Assembly (NCBI RefSeq): GCF_002368295.1
Contig: NZ_AP018248.1
Coordinates: 310,001 to 374,000, forward strand
DNA: 64,000 nt
Direction: 5' to 3'
Origin: Tolypothrix tenuis PCC 7101
GTDB lineage: Bacteria > Cyanobacteriota > Cyanobacteriia > Cyanobacteriales > Nostocaceae
Of this stretch, positions 42,064 through 51,378 are shown piece by piece. How positions within the stretch are numbered: the stretch's first letter is position 1; each line of letters starts with the position of its first letter. A program made the translations under genes and the position numbers. The notes below the pieces were generated by a model that worked only from the letters and a program-made list of their open reading frames with translations, was not told where the DNA came from and made no database searches.

Positions 42064-45000
42064 ATGGCACTGAAGACAGGCGATATTGCTTTCGTAGGTT
42101 TTAACTCTGATGGTAACGATAACCTAGCGTTCGTTACCTTGGTTCAAATTGAAGCTGGAACAGAAATTCACTTTACTGATAATGAATGGACAGGCTCGAG
42201 TTTTAATACTGGGGAATCTGGGTTTACTTGGACTGCTAATTCTACTATTCTCCCTGGTGCAGTCGTCACTATCGATAATATTGGCACCGGGACAATCTCA
42301 TCAAATCTGGGAACTGTAGCTTTTTTTGATTCAAGTAACCGAGGTATCGCTAATAGTACTGAGGTTGTCTATGCCTATGTTGGTACACCAACTATACCAA
42401 CAGCATTTCTTACAGCTATTGGTAACAACACATTAACAGGTTCCAGCGGCGGCGGCGGAACTCTCGATGGTACTGGCCTCATAGTTGGTACTAATGCTAT
42501 TGAACTTGCATCCAAAGATGCTGATGCTGATATTGCTATATATAATGGCACTCGCAGTGGAGAATCAAGCTTCGCTTCTTATCTACCGCTCATTAATAAC
42601 CCTGCTAACTGGGTGACGCAAGATGCAACTGGCGATCAAAGTAATGATGGGGTTGCACCAGATTTACCGTTTAGTACATCTGGATTCACTGTTACTTCTG
42701 GTATTCCCAGCGTCAATCTCTCTGTTAGCAGTAACTCTGGTTCGGAAGCAGGGACAACAGTAATTACAGTCACTGCTACCGCCTCTAGTGCTGTTACTGG
42801 TGACCAAACAGTTGACTTAAGTGTTTTGGGAACTGGTATTACTCCAGGGGATTACACTCTTAGCAGTAATAAAATCACAATTCTCAATGGACAAACATCT
42901 GGTTCTGTCACCTTTACAGTTGTCGATGATGCTTTAGTTGAAGGCAATGAAACAGCAACTTTAACTCTCAGCAATCCTTCTGCTGGAATTACTCTCGGTA
43001 CAGCTTCGCAGAATATTGCGATCGCAGATAATGATACTCCTGCTGTGCCGACTGTGAATTTATCTGTTAGCACTACTGCTGGTTCGGAAGCCAATACAAC
43101 AGCCATCACCATTACTGCTACTGCTTCTAGTGCAGTTGTTGGTAATCAAACAGTGAATTTAGCAGTTACAGGGACAGGTATCACCACTAGCGATTATTAC
43201 CTCAGCAGCAATACCATCACCATTGCTAACGGACAAACTAGCGGTTCTGTTACCTTTATCGTGGCAGATGATGCGATCGCAGAAGCAACTGAAACTGCAA
43301 CCTTGACAATCGCGACACCTTCTGCGGGTATTGCTTTAGGTAACACCACTTCCCAAAATATTACGATTACTAATAACAACACCAGCACTTTGCAAAAAGT
43401 TGGTGGCTTCACCAGTGCGAATGGCGCTGAAATCTCCGCCTTTGATCCAGGAAGCGATCGCCTGTTTGTTGTCGCAGGTAGCACCATTGAAATCTACAAT
43501 GTCAGCAACACTGGAGGATTAACAGCAGCAGGTAGCCTGACTCCTGGATTTACTGCGCCTACTGGTACGGAAATTATTCCCAACAGTGTAGCCGTTAAGA
43601 ATGGAACAGTAGCAGTTGCTTACGCTATTCGTAACACCACAACTGGCGCGCAACTTCTCGGACAGGTGGGCTTCTTTAATGCCGCTAATGGTTCTTTCTT
43701 AAACTCTGTGGAAGTGGGCTATCTGCCGGATATGCTTACCTTTACACCCGATGGTACAAAGGTCTTAACCGCTAACGAAGGTGAACCGAATAGCTATAAA
43801 CAAGCTGGTTCCTTTGACCCCGAAGGTTCTGTGAGCATTATTAACTTGGCGAATGGAGTTGCCAACGCTACAGTGCAAACTGCTGGTTTCACGGCGTTCA
43901 ATAGCCAAATTGATGCCCTAAAAGCAGCAGGTGTGCGGATTTTTGGCCCTGGTGCCACCGTAGCCCAAGATGTAGAACCCGAATATATTGCCTTTTCGGG
44001 AGATGGCACTAAAGCTTACGTAACATTGCAGGAAAATAATGCGATCGCAATTCTCGATATTACCAGCGCTAGCATCACCGACATTTTGCCCTTGGGTGTG
44101 AAAAATCACAACCTGCCTGGCAATGGTATCGATGCTAGCGATCAGGATGGCGGTATTAATATTAAGAACTGGCCTGTGTTTGGATTGTATCAACCTGATG
44201 CGATCGCTAGTTTTACAGCTAACGGACAAACCTACTACATCACAGCCAACGAAGGCGATTCCCGCAACTACACAGGATTTAATGAAGAAATTCGTGTTGG
44301 TGCATCTGCATATGTTTTAGATCCAACTGTTTTCCCCAATGCAGCCACCCTGAAGCAAAACGCTAACTTGGGCAGATTACAATTAACCAACGCCACGGGT
44401 GATATAGACGGCGATGGAGACTTTGATCGTATTGAAGCATTTGGCGCGCGTTCCTTCTCAATTTGGGATGCTAGCGGTAAGCAAGTTTTTGATAGTGGTG
44501 ATCAACTCGAACAAATTACCGCTAGTAAAGTCCCAACTTTGTTTAACTCAGAGGGCTTGGCTGCTGGCTTTGACACCCGCAGCGATAATAAAGGGCCAGA
44601 ACCGGAAGGTGTGGCGATTGGAGTTATCAACAACCGCACCTATGCGTTTATCGGTTTAGAACGCACTGGCGATGTCATTATCTATGAGGTGACAAATCCT
44701 AACAAGCCAACTTTTGTTCAGTATATTAATACACCAGAAGATGTGGCAGTAGAAGGGCTAACATTTATTTCAGCCGCCGACAGTCCCACAGGTAAGCCTT
44801 TGTTGGTGACAACAAACGAAGTTAGCAGGACGGTTGCTGTATTTGAAGTTACCCCACCTGTGAGAATTAGCGACATTCAAGGAGTTAGCCACACCTCCCC
44901 ATTCAATGGAAAAACTGTTACCAATGTTCCGGGGATTGTGACAGCCGTTGCAGCGCGCGGTTTCTACCTGCAAGACCCCAACCCTGATACTAGCGATCGC

Positions 45001-47262
45001 ACTTCTGAAGGAATTTTTGTTTTCACTTCATCAGCACCCACTGTCCAAGTTGGCGATGCAGTGCAGGTTAGCGGTACGGTGACGGAATTCCGCCCAGGTG
45101 GTAATGTTAATAACTTGACAACTACCCAAATTACCAGTCCCTCAATTATCAAACTTTCCAGTGGTAATGCTTTGCCGACTGCCACAATTTTAGGTAACGG
45201 TGGTAGAACTATCCCTACATCGGTAATTGATAACGATACTACTGGCAATATTGAAACCGGAACAACCACCTTTGACCCCGCCCAAGATGGGATTGATTTC
45301 TACGAAAGCTTAGAAGGGATGCTGGTACAGGTAAATAATCCTGTTGCAGTTAGCCCGACTAATAACTTTGGGGAAATTTGGGTATTAGCGGATAGTGGCG
45401 CGAATGCTACCGGACGCACAGCTAGAGGCGGTATCGCAGTTAGTGCTAATGATTTTAATCCAGAGCGTATCCAAATTGATGATACTTTATTTACCTCTGG
45501 TAGCTCTCCCAAGGTGAATGTCGGTGCAACTTTTGCCACAATTACAGGCGTGGTTGATTATAACTTTAGTAATTACGAAGTTCTACCAACTTTTGTAAGT
45601 GTTACCTCTGATACTCTCCAAAAGGAAGTTACAAATCTTACTTCTAGCGCTGATAAATTAACAGTTGCTACCTTCAACGTCGAAAACCTTGACCCTGGCG
45701 ACCCTGTAAGCAAGTTTCAAAATATTGCCAATAGAATTGTCAATAATCTGAAATCACCAGATATTATCACTCTGGAAGAGATTCAAGATAATAACGGGGC
45801 GACAAATAACGGGGTAGTTGATGCGAGTACAACTTACCAAACATTAATTAATGCCATTAAAGCTGCGGGCGGCCCTAGCTACGAATATCGCCAAATTGAC
45901 CCAGTAAATAACCAAGATGGCGGTGAACCTGGTGGGAATATTCGCCAAGGCTTCTTATTTAATCGCGATCGCGTGCAGTTTGTCGAGCGTGCTGGTGGTA
46001 CTTCTACTTCTAACATTACAGTTAGCGATGTTAATGGTGTACCTACCCTTTCTGCTAGTCCCGGTCGCCTTGACCCCACTAACTCCGCTTTTAATACCAG
46101 CCGTAAGCCTTTAGTCGGTGAATTTACTTTCAACGGGCAGACTGTTTATATCGTTGGTAATCACTTTAACTCTAAAGGTGGTGACCAACCTTTATACGGG
46201 CCAAATCAACCGCCTACTCTCACCAGCGAAACTCAGCGTCAGCAACAAGCTACGGTGGTGAAAAATTTTGTTGAGAGTATTTTAGCCATCAACCCCAACG
46301 CCAATGTCGTAGTAGCAGGGGACTTGAATGATTTTGAGTTTTCCAAACCTGTCAGCACTCTAGAAAATGCTGGACTAAGTTCCCTCGTTGAAACCTTGCC
46401 GGAAAATGAGCGTTATACTTACAATTTTGAAGGTAATGCCCAAGTACTTGACCATATCCTTGTCAGTAAGAATCTGCTAAATCAACTCGATGGCTATGAT
46501 GTAGTACATATCAATTCTGAGTTTGCTGACCAGGATAGCGACCATGACCCCAGTGTAGCGAGATTTAACATACCAGTTCCTAACACCATCAATGGCACAT
46601 CCGGTAATAATATCCTCATCGGTACTGACAAAGTTGATATTATCCGGGGTTTAGCTGGTAACGATATCATCACAGGTAACAAAAACAATGATTTCCTGTA
46701 TGGTGGTAGCGGCAATGATGCGCTGGAAGGTGGAGATGGTAACGACAACCTTTACGGTGATGAAGGCAATGATGGTTTGCTAGGTGGAAAAGGTGACGAT
46801 ACCCTGAGTGGTGGTAGCGGGAATGATGCACTAGAAGGGGGAGATGGTAACGATAGGCTGTATGGTAATCAGGGGAATGATGTTTTACTTGGCGGCGATG
46901 GCGATGATTGGCTAGCTGGCGGTGAAGGAAGGGACTTTTTAACCGGTGGTAGCGGAAGCGATCGCTTTTACTTAACTGGTACAGGTGAATTTGATACTAT
47001 CATCGACTTTAACCCCGGCGTTGACAAAATCGTCATTTCTAAATCCGAATTTAGTCTCTCGCAAGCACTCGGTACACTGGATGCTGGTTTATTCCGCGCT
47101 GGAACAAGGGCGACGACAGAAAGCGATCGCTTTATTTATGATCGCCTTCGGGGTAACTTGTTCTTTGATGCTGATGGTACTGGTAGCAGCGCACAAATTC
47201 AGATAGGTCAATTATTCAATAGAGCCGCACTCACAAGTAATGATATTACTGTGATTGCATAG
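42064..47262 (+). CDS. Giant secreted nuclease/phosphoesterase with Calx-beta and RTX repeats
   Basis: 1,732 residues from ATG 42064, with AGGAG about 8 bases before it. Order: N-terminal lamin-tail/strand-rich domain (ALKTGDIAFVGFNSDGNDNL); two Calx-beta domains (about 213-320 and 329-435, each with SGSVTF and ETATLT strands); a phytase/choice-of-anchor-I-like beta-propeller (about 445-930, LPGNGIDASDQDGG, EPEGVAIGVINN); an OB-like domain (934-1180); an endonuclease/exonuclease/phosphatase domain (about 1199-1500, TVATFNVENLDPGD, VVVAGDLNDFEFS, LDHILVS, DHDPSVARF); RTX calcium repeats (about 1509-1640, GGSGNDALEGGDGNDNLYG). No Sec signal, as expected for type I secretion. Likely extracellular scavenging of phosphate from DNA and phosphoesters. 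Confidence 0.92.
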   Translation: MALKTGDIAFVGFNSDGNDNLAFVTLVQIEAGTEIHFTDNEWTGSSFNTGESGFTWTANSTILPGAVVTIDNIGTGTISSNLGTVAFFDSSNRGIANSTEVVYAYVGTPTIPTAFLTAIGNNTLTGSSGGGGTLDGTGLIVGTNAIELASKDADADIAIYNGTRSGESSFASYLPLINNPANWVTQDATGDQSNDGVAPDLPFSTSGFTVTSGIPSVNLSVSSNSGSEAGTTVITVTATASSAVTGDQTVDLSVLGTGITPGDYTLSSNKITILNGQTSGSVTFTVVDDALVEGNETATLTLSNPSAGITLGTASQNIAIADNDTPAVPTVNLSVSTTAGSEANTTAITITATASSAVVGNQTVNLAVTGTGITTSDYYLSSNTITIANGQTSGSVTFIVADDAIAEATETATLTIATPSAGIALGNTTSQNITITNNNTSTLQKVGGFTSANGAEISAFDPGSDRLFVVAGSTIEIYNVSNTGGLTAAGSLTPGFTAPTGTEIIPNSVAVKNGTVAVAYAIRNTTTGAQLLGQVGFFNAANGSFLNSVEVGYLPDMLTFTPDGTKVLTANEGEPNSYKQAGSFDPEGSVSIINLANGVANATVQTAGFTAFNSQIDALKAAGVRIFGPGATVAQDVEPEYIAFSGDGTKAYVTLQENNAIAILDITSASITDILPLGVKNHNLPGNGIDASDQDGGINIKNWPVFGLYQPDAIASFTANGQTYYITANEGDSRNYTGFNEEIRVGASAYVLDPTVFPNAATLKQNANLGRLQLTNATGDIDGDGDFDRIEAFGARSFSIWDASGKQVFDSGDQLEQITASKVPTLFNSEGLAAGFDTRSDNKGPEPEGVAIGVINNRTYAFIGLERTGDVIIYEVTNPNKPTFVQYINTPEDVAVEGLTFISAADSPTGKPLLVTTNEVSRTVAVFEVTPPVRISDIQGVSHTSPFNGKTVTNVPGIVTAVAARGFYLQDPNPDTSDRTSEGIFVFTSSAPTVQVGDAVQVSGTVTEFRPGGNVNNLTTTQITSPSIIKLSSGNALPTATILGNGGRTIPTSVIDNDTTGNIETGTTTFDPAQDGIDFYESLEGMLVQVNNPVAVSPTNNFGEIWVLADSGANATGRTARGGIAVSANDFNPERIQIDDTLFTSGSSPKVNVGATFATITGVVDYNFSNYEVLPTFVSVTSDTLQKEVTNLTSSADKLTVATFNVENLDPGDPVSKFQNIANRIVNNLKSPDIITLEEIQDNNGATNNGVVDASTTYQTLINAIKAAGGPSYEYRQIDPVNNQDGGEPGGNIRQGFLFNRDRVQFVERAGGTSTSNITVSDVNGVPTLSASPGRLDPTNSAFNTSRKPLVGEFTFNGQTVYIVGNHFNSKGGDQPLYGPNQPPTLTSETQRQQQATVVKNFVESILAINPNANVVVAGDLNDFEFSKPVSTLENAGLSSLVETLPENERYTYNFEGNAQVLDHILVSKNLLNQLDGYDVVHINSEFADQDSDHDPSVARFNIPVPNTINGTSGNNILIGTDKVDIIRGLAGNDIITGNKNNDFLYGGSGNDALEGGDGNDNLYGDEGNDGLLGGKGDDTLSGGSGNDALEGGDGNDRLYGNQGNDVLLGGDGDDWLAGGEGRDFLTGGSGSDRFYLTGTGEFDTIIDFNPGVDKIVISKSEFSLSQALGTLDAGLFRAGTRATTESDRFIYDRLRGNLFFDADGTGSSAQIQIGQLFNRAALTSNDITVIA

Positions 47263-47277
47263 ATTTGGTGGGATGCG

Positions 47278-47410
47278 TTGCTGGGATGCGTTACGGCTGC
47301 GCCTAACGCATCCTACGAATTATGAATGATTTATCTGTTGTAAAGTTGCTGGGATGCGTTACGGCTGCGCCTAACGCATCCTACGAATTATGAATTATCT
47401 GTTGCAAAGC
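47278..47410. repeat. 68-bp tandem duplication of a palindromic dispersed repeat
   Basis: Two copies (from 47278 and 47346) of a unit starting TTGCTGGGATGCGTTACGG and containing GCGCCTAACGCATCC, almost identical over ~60 bp. Each copy folds on GATGCGTTA/TAACGCATC. It begins 16 bp after the RTX gene stop; a related palindrome lies near 14440. Confidence 0.9.
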
Positions 47411-47488
47411 ATGATGGTAATTGCTATTGCAATGTGTGGCTTTGGTGTTTTTTGTTAATCTTGATAATTATCAGAAAACAGTTCAAGA

Positions 47489-48805
47489 ATGAAACCTGCT
47501 CAACTACCACCTGGAAAATCTGGTTTACCTATATTAGGTGAGACGCTTAACTTTGTTGCTGACCCTTATAGCTTTGTTAAAAAGCGGTATCAGCAGTATG
47601 GTTCAATATTTAAAACTAATATTTTGGGTAGACCTACTGTGGTAATGGTGGGGCCAGAAGCAATTGAGTTTGTGCTTTCCAGTCACATGGAATGTTTTTC
47701 CTGGCGTGAAGGATGGCCAGAGAATTTCAAAGTATTATTAGGCGAATCTTTGTTTCTGCAAGATGGAGAGGAACACCGCAAGAATCGCCGCCTGATGATG
47801 CCGGCTTTACATGGGCCAGCATTAGTCAATTATGTCGCCACAATGGAAGATATTACACGTGTTTATCTCAAAAAATGGAAAGCTCAACAAGAGTTTACCT
47901 GGTTTTATGAGTTTAAACAGCTAACATTTGATATTGCCAGCCAGTTATTGTTGGGTACTAGTAATGGTTCCGAATCTGCGCGTCTGAGTCAATTATTTAC
48001 CAACCTCACAAATGGACTATTTACTATTAACCCCCTACCATTACCATTTACAACATTTGGTAAAGCTTTAGCAGCGCGCAATCAAATTTTAGAACATTTA
48101 ACTCAAGTTATCAAACAACGGCAGCAAAACCCTACTAAAGACGCGATTAGCTTGTTAATCCAGTCCAAAGATGAGGATGGTAATAGCATGAGTGAACGGG
48201 AACTGATTGCCCAAGCTGTGCTATTACTTTTTGCTGGACATGAAACTACAACTTCAATGTTGACTTGGTTATGTTTAGAATTAGCGCGTCATCCTGAAGT
48301 TAAGGAACGTGCTGTAAAAGAACAAATGCAACTTGCTAGTAAAGGTGCTTTGAGTTTAGAACAATTGGGACAAATGCCCTATTTAGAGCAAGTTTTATTA
48401 GAAATTGAAAGATTACATTCGCCAGTTGGCGGTGGGTTTAGAGGCGTAATTAAAGACTTTGAATTTAAGGGTTTTCATGTTCCGGCAGGCTGGCAACTAT
48501 TGTATTCAATTTATGTCACCCATAGCTTAGAAGAAATTTATCCCCAGCCAGAAGTTTTTGATCCAGATAGGTTTAGTCCCCAGCGTCAAGAAAATAGACA
48601 ATATCCCTTTAGTTTAATTGGTTTTGGTGGCGGGCCGCGCATCTGTATTGGTATTGCCTTTGCCAAAATGGAAATGAAAATTATTGCTGCCCATCTGTTA
48701 CGTAGCTATGATTGGGAAATATTGCCTCATCAAAGTTTAGCTACAGTACGAGTACCCACGAATCAACCTAAAGATGGTTTGCGGGTGCGATTTCAACCCC
48801 GGTGA
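47489..48805 (+). CDS. Cytochrome P450, CYP120-like
   Basis: 438 residues, no membrane anchor, with the N-terminus LPPGKSGLPILGETL. It has the I-helix oxygen motif AGHETTTS, the ExxR as EIERLHSP followed by VGGGFRG, and the heme loop FGGGPRICIG with the thiolate C386. The VGGGFRG and IGIAFAKMEMKI surroundings resemble CYP120A1 of Synechocystis, a retinoid hydroxylase; the substrate here is unknown. Its stop overlaps the start of the next gene, so the two are probably translated together. Confidence 0.94.
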   Translation: MKPAQLPPGKSGLPILGETLNFVADPYSFVKKRYQQYGSIFKTNILGRPTVVMVGPEAIEFVLSSHMECFSWREGWPENFKVLLGESLFLQDGEEHRKNRRLMMPALHGPALVNYVATMEDITRVYLKKWKAQQEFTWFYEFKQLTFDIASQLLLGTSNGSESARLSQLFTNLTNGLFTINPLPLPFTTFGKALAARNQILEHLTQVIKQRQQNPTKDAISLLIQSKDEDGNSMSERELIAQAVLLLFAGHETTTSMLTWLCLELARHPEVKERAVKEQMQLASKGALSLEQLGQMPYLEQVLLEIERLHSPVGGGFRGVIKDFEFKGFHVPAGWQLLYSIYVTHSLEEIYPQPEVFDPDRFSPQRQENRQYPFSLIGFGGGPRICIGIAFAKMEMKIIAAHLLRSYDWEILPHQSLATVRVPTNQPKDGLRVRFQPR

Positions 48806-49581
48806 AATGTGCCATGACACCTCCAATAGATATGAATTTTTCTGAAGGAATTTGGCAAAGCCTTCAACAAGCGAAATATTTTGTTGATGATAGCGTTAAT
48901 TCCTTGACTAACTCAGCACAGCAAGCAGGACAATCTTTCAAAGACACTGCAAATATCGCTACCGATAAAGCAATTAATACAGTTACAACAACCTGGGAAC
49001 AAGCTAAAGGTTCTCTAGAACAAAGTTTACAAACTGCTGGACAAGTTAAAAGTACAACATCAACAGCAGTACAAACAGCGATCGCGTCTTCGATGAATGA
49101 TTGGCTAGTGCAACACCCAGCAATTTTTCGGCTAGTGCAAATGCTCAGTTGGGCTGCTAATCATCCTATTATCAGCTGTATCTTGCTGGTGTTCATCTTG
49201 GCTCTGCTTTGGAGTATGATTAGAGCCGTCATGCGCTTGATTGAGACAGCTAGTTTGTCAATCTTGCAAGTGCCGCTCAAATTACTTCAGGCTTTAGCTA
49301 AAGTTATTTTTATCTCCTTCGCTACATTTGGTAGTTTGGCAGTGCAAAAAATTAAAGGCACTCAAGGGACTGATAAAACATCAGCTATACTGCCCATAAA
49401 TGCAGAAATTATCTATCAAACTAAGCAGCAAAGATTAGCAGAAATTTCTACTCGGTTAGAGGCGATTCAAAAGGAACAGCAAGAACTTTTACGAGAAGCC
49501 GCAAGCTTAATCGGTGATGACAGTAGTGTCACAATAGAAGAGTGGAAATTAAATGGTCATCAAAAGTATACGAGCATTTAA
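48802..49581 (+). CDS. Membrane protein of unknown function, coupled to the P450
   Basis: 259 residues from GTG 48802 (overlapping the P450 stop as GTGAA) or ATG 48814. The N-terminal ~100 residues are an Ala/Thr/Gln-rich amphipathic region (QQAGQSFKDTANIATDKAIN) like apolipoprotein or LEA-type helices. One or two membrane helices lie at about 120-150 (IISCILLVFILALLWSMI). The C-terminus has a coiled coil (RLAEISTRLEAIQKEQQELL). No known enzyme motif. Coupling suggests it may anchor or assist the P450 (inference). Confidence 0.78.
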   Translation: MKCAMTPPIDMNFSEGIWQSLQQAKYFVDDSVNSLTNSAQQAGQSFKDTANIATDKAINTVTTTWEQAKGSLEQSLQTAGQVKSTTSTAVQTAIASSMNDWLVQHPAIFRLVQMLSWAANHPIISCILLVFILALLWSMIRAVMRLIETASLSILQVPLKLLQALAKVIFISFATFGSLAVQKIKGTQGTDKTSAILPINAEIIYQTKQQRLAEISTRLEAIQKEQQELLREAASLIGDDSSVTIEEWKLNGHQKYTSI

Positions 49582-49690
49582 AGACTTGCAACTAAAAAAT
49601 AATACTATCGCTTTCTTGGCAGGGAGCAGGGGGAAAAATAAAATATTATCTCTTGTAAATTGGATAATTTGTTTTCTGGAAGTTCCTTAA

Positions 49691-50719
49691 ATGCAACAGG
49701 ATAAATCTGTCACTATAAATGATGTGCAAGCAGCCCAAAAGCGGCTTTTGGGTATTGCTCATTTAACACCTGTGCTAACTTCAACAACAGTGAATGAACG
49801 TATTCACAGCCAGGTGTTTTTTAAATGCGAAAATTTTCAACGCACAGGCGCATTTAAATTTCGGGGTGCGTACAATGCATTAGCACAGCTATCGGAAGCG
49901 CAAAAACATCAAGGCGTTCTCACATTTTCATCGGGAAATCATGCCCAGGCGATCGCACTTGCGGGAAAATTACTCAATATCCCTGCAACTATTGTCATGC
50001 CTGATGATGCGCCCGCAGTCAAGCAAACGGCTACCAGGGGTTATGGCGCTGAGATAATTCTCTATAATCGCCACACCACGAACCGGGAAGAATTAGCCCA
50101 AAATTTAGCCAGCGATCGCAATCTTACCCTGATTCCTCCTTACGATCATCCCCTCATCATCGCGGGGCAGGGAACAGCAGCTTTAGAATTGATACAAGAG
50201 GTAGGCGAACTGGATTTATTGCTAGTTCCTTGTGGAGGTGGCGGCTTAATTTCCGGTTGTGCGATCGCAGCTAAAGCACTTTCCCCAAACTGTCGGGTGA
50301 TTGGTGTAGAACCAGAACTAGCTGATGACGCTACCCGTTCCTTTCATAGCAAAACTCTGCAAACTGTCACCAATTCTAATACAATTGCCGATGGCGCTCG
50401 TACTCCTTACTTGGGGAAAATTACCTTTCCCTTAGTACTGAATTATGTTGATGATATGGTGACAGTTTCGGAATCAGCAATTATCACTACGATGTTGTTT
50501 ATTTGGGAACGGTTAAAAATTGTTGTTGAACCCACAGGAGTACTAGCCGCTGCTGCTTTATTAGCTGGTGTAGCGAAAGCACCAGGCGCGAAAATCGGCG
50601 TAATTATTAGCGGTGGGAATGTGGATTTAGGGGACTGGGGACTGGGGATTGGGGACTGGGGACTGGGGACTGGGGACTGGGGATTGGGGACTGGGGAAGG
50701 GGTAATGGGTAAGGGGTAA
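49691..50719 (+). CDS. Threonine dehydratase / serine racemase-like PLP enzyme with repeat-encoded tail
   Basis: 342 residues, fold-type II PLP enzyme. FQRTGAFKFRGA carries the cofactor lysine K56; TFSSGNHAQAIALAGK and the phosphate-binding PCGGGGLISG follow; GVIISGGNVDL closes the normal domain at residue 313. It lacks the ACT-like regulatory domain of biosynthetic IlvA, so it is of the catabolic/racemase type. The last 29 residues, three rounds of GDWGLG(I/T) plus GEGVMGKG, are translated from an STRR block and are not part of the family. Whether they are harmless is unknown. Confidence 0.92.
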   Translation: MQQDKSVTINDVQAAQKRLLGIAHLTPVLTSTTVNERIHSQVFFKCENFQRTGAFKFRGAYNALAQLSEAQKHQGVLTFSSGNHAQAIALAGKLLNIPATIVMPDDAPAVKQTATRGYGAEIILYNRHTTNREELAQNLASDRNLTLIPPYDHPLIIAGQGTAALELIQEVGELDLLLVPCGGGGLISGCAIAAKALSPNCRVIGVEPELADDATRSFHSKTLQTVTNSNTIADGARTPYLGKITFPLVLNYVDDMVTVSESAIITTMLFIWERLKIVVEPTGVLAAAALLAGVAKAPGAKIGVIISGGNVDLGDWGLGIGDWGLGTGDWGLGTGEGVMGKG

Positions 50720-50732
50720 GGGGGAAGGGGGA
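50630..50732. repeat. STRR block overlapping a gene 3' end
   Basis: GGGGACT and GGGGATT heptamers run from 50630 through about 50696, then GGTAATG/GGTAAGG units. The repeat encodes the end of the dehydratase-like protein and provides its stop codon. Confidence 0.9.
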
Positions 50733-50838
50733 AAGAGATTAGATTATCGATTTTTCACAGCGAAGGACAGAATTGTATTTTTTCTCCTCTGCTTCCTCTG
50801 CTTACCAAAGCAATTGATTATTTTTTATTTGCAAGTCT

Positions 50839-51378
50839 CTAGCTACTTGATGAGGTAGATTCTTCTGGCGATTTGACTTTGACTATTCTTCTACCCCAAG
50901 GTTTCAGGACGGAAATGCCAATAATAATAAGTACAGATAAAGTTTGAATTGTACCGCCAATGAGAACACCTTTGATGTCAAATGTATATAGGGGATTGCT
51001 CAATGCTTGCGATCGCTCTATCTCAGAAATACTTGTGGCTGCATTTAACCAAGGCCCTAACCACACAGTTCCTGTAGTAATCAACAGAACTGTCGCAATC
51101 CATTTGACAATTACCCAGTAATGCTTAAAAAAGCCCCAAATCGTTAACCAACAAAGCAGCCCTCCGGTTAACAAAGATAAGTTAGCTGAGGGAATAATCA
51201 CGAAATCATCGATTAACTTCAAACTAGCATTGACTGCATATAGTTCATCACCGTTAGTAGTATGAGTATTTTTAAGTGCGATCGCTACTATGCATAAAGC
51301 CGTACCCAACCAAATGCTACCAAATGCAACATGGGCGGAAAGAAGCCAGTTTTTCTGCTTAACGTTGAGCTTGGGCAT
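50839..51378 (-). CDS. Four-helix membrane protein (DUF2269-like)
   Basis: 179 residues with four hydrophobic helices: WLLSAHVAFGSIWLGTALCI, VIIPSANLSLLTGGLLCWLT, WIATVLLITTGTVWLGPWLN and LIGGTIQTLSVLIIIGISVL, and a basic/serine-rich tail. The first helix histidine with a G-x-x-x-G pattern is the sort seen in predicted DUF2269 proteins. Function unknown. Convergent with the dehydratase-like gene. Confidence 0.78.
   Translation of the reverse strand: MPKLNVKQKNWLLSAHVAFGSIWLGTALCIVAIALKNTHTTNGDELYAVNASLKLIDDFVIIPSANLSLLTGGLLCWLTIWGFFKHYWVIVKWIATVLLITTGTVWLGPWLNAATSISEIERSQALSNPLYTFDIKGVLIGGTIQTLSVLIIIGISVLKPWGRRIVKVKSPEESTSSSS

Noticed and set aside
43197..45269. Several antisense ORFs within the giant RTX gene
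   Set aside because: They are open because of the Thr/Ser/Gly-rich codons of the sense gene.
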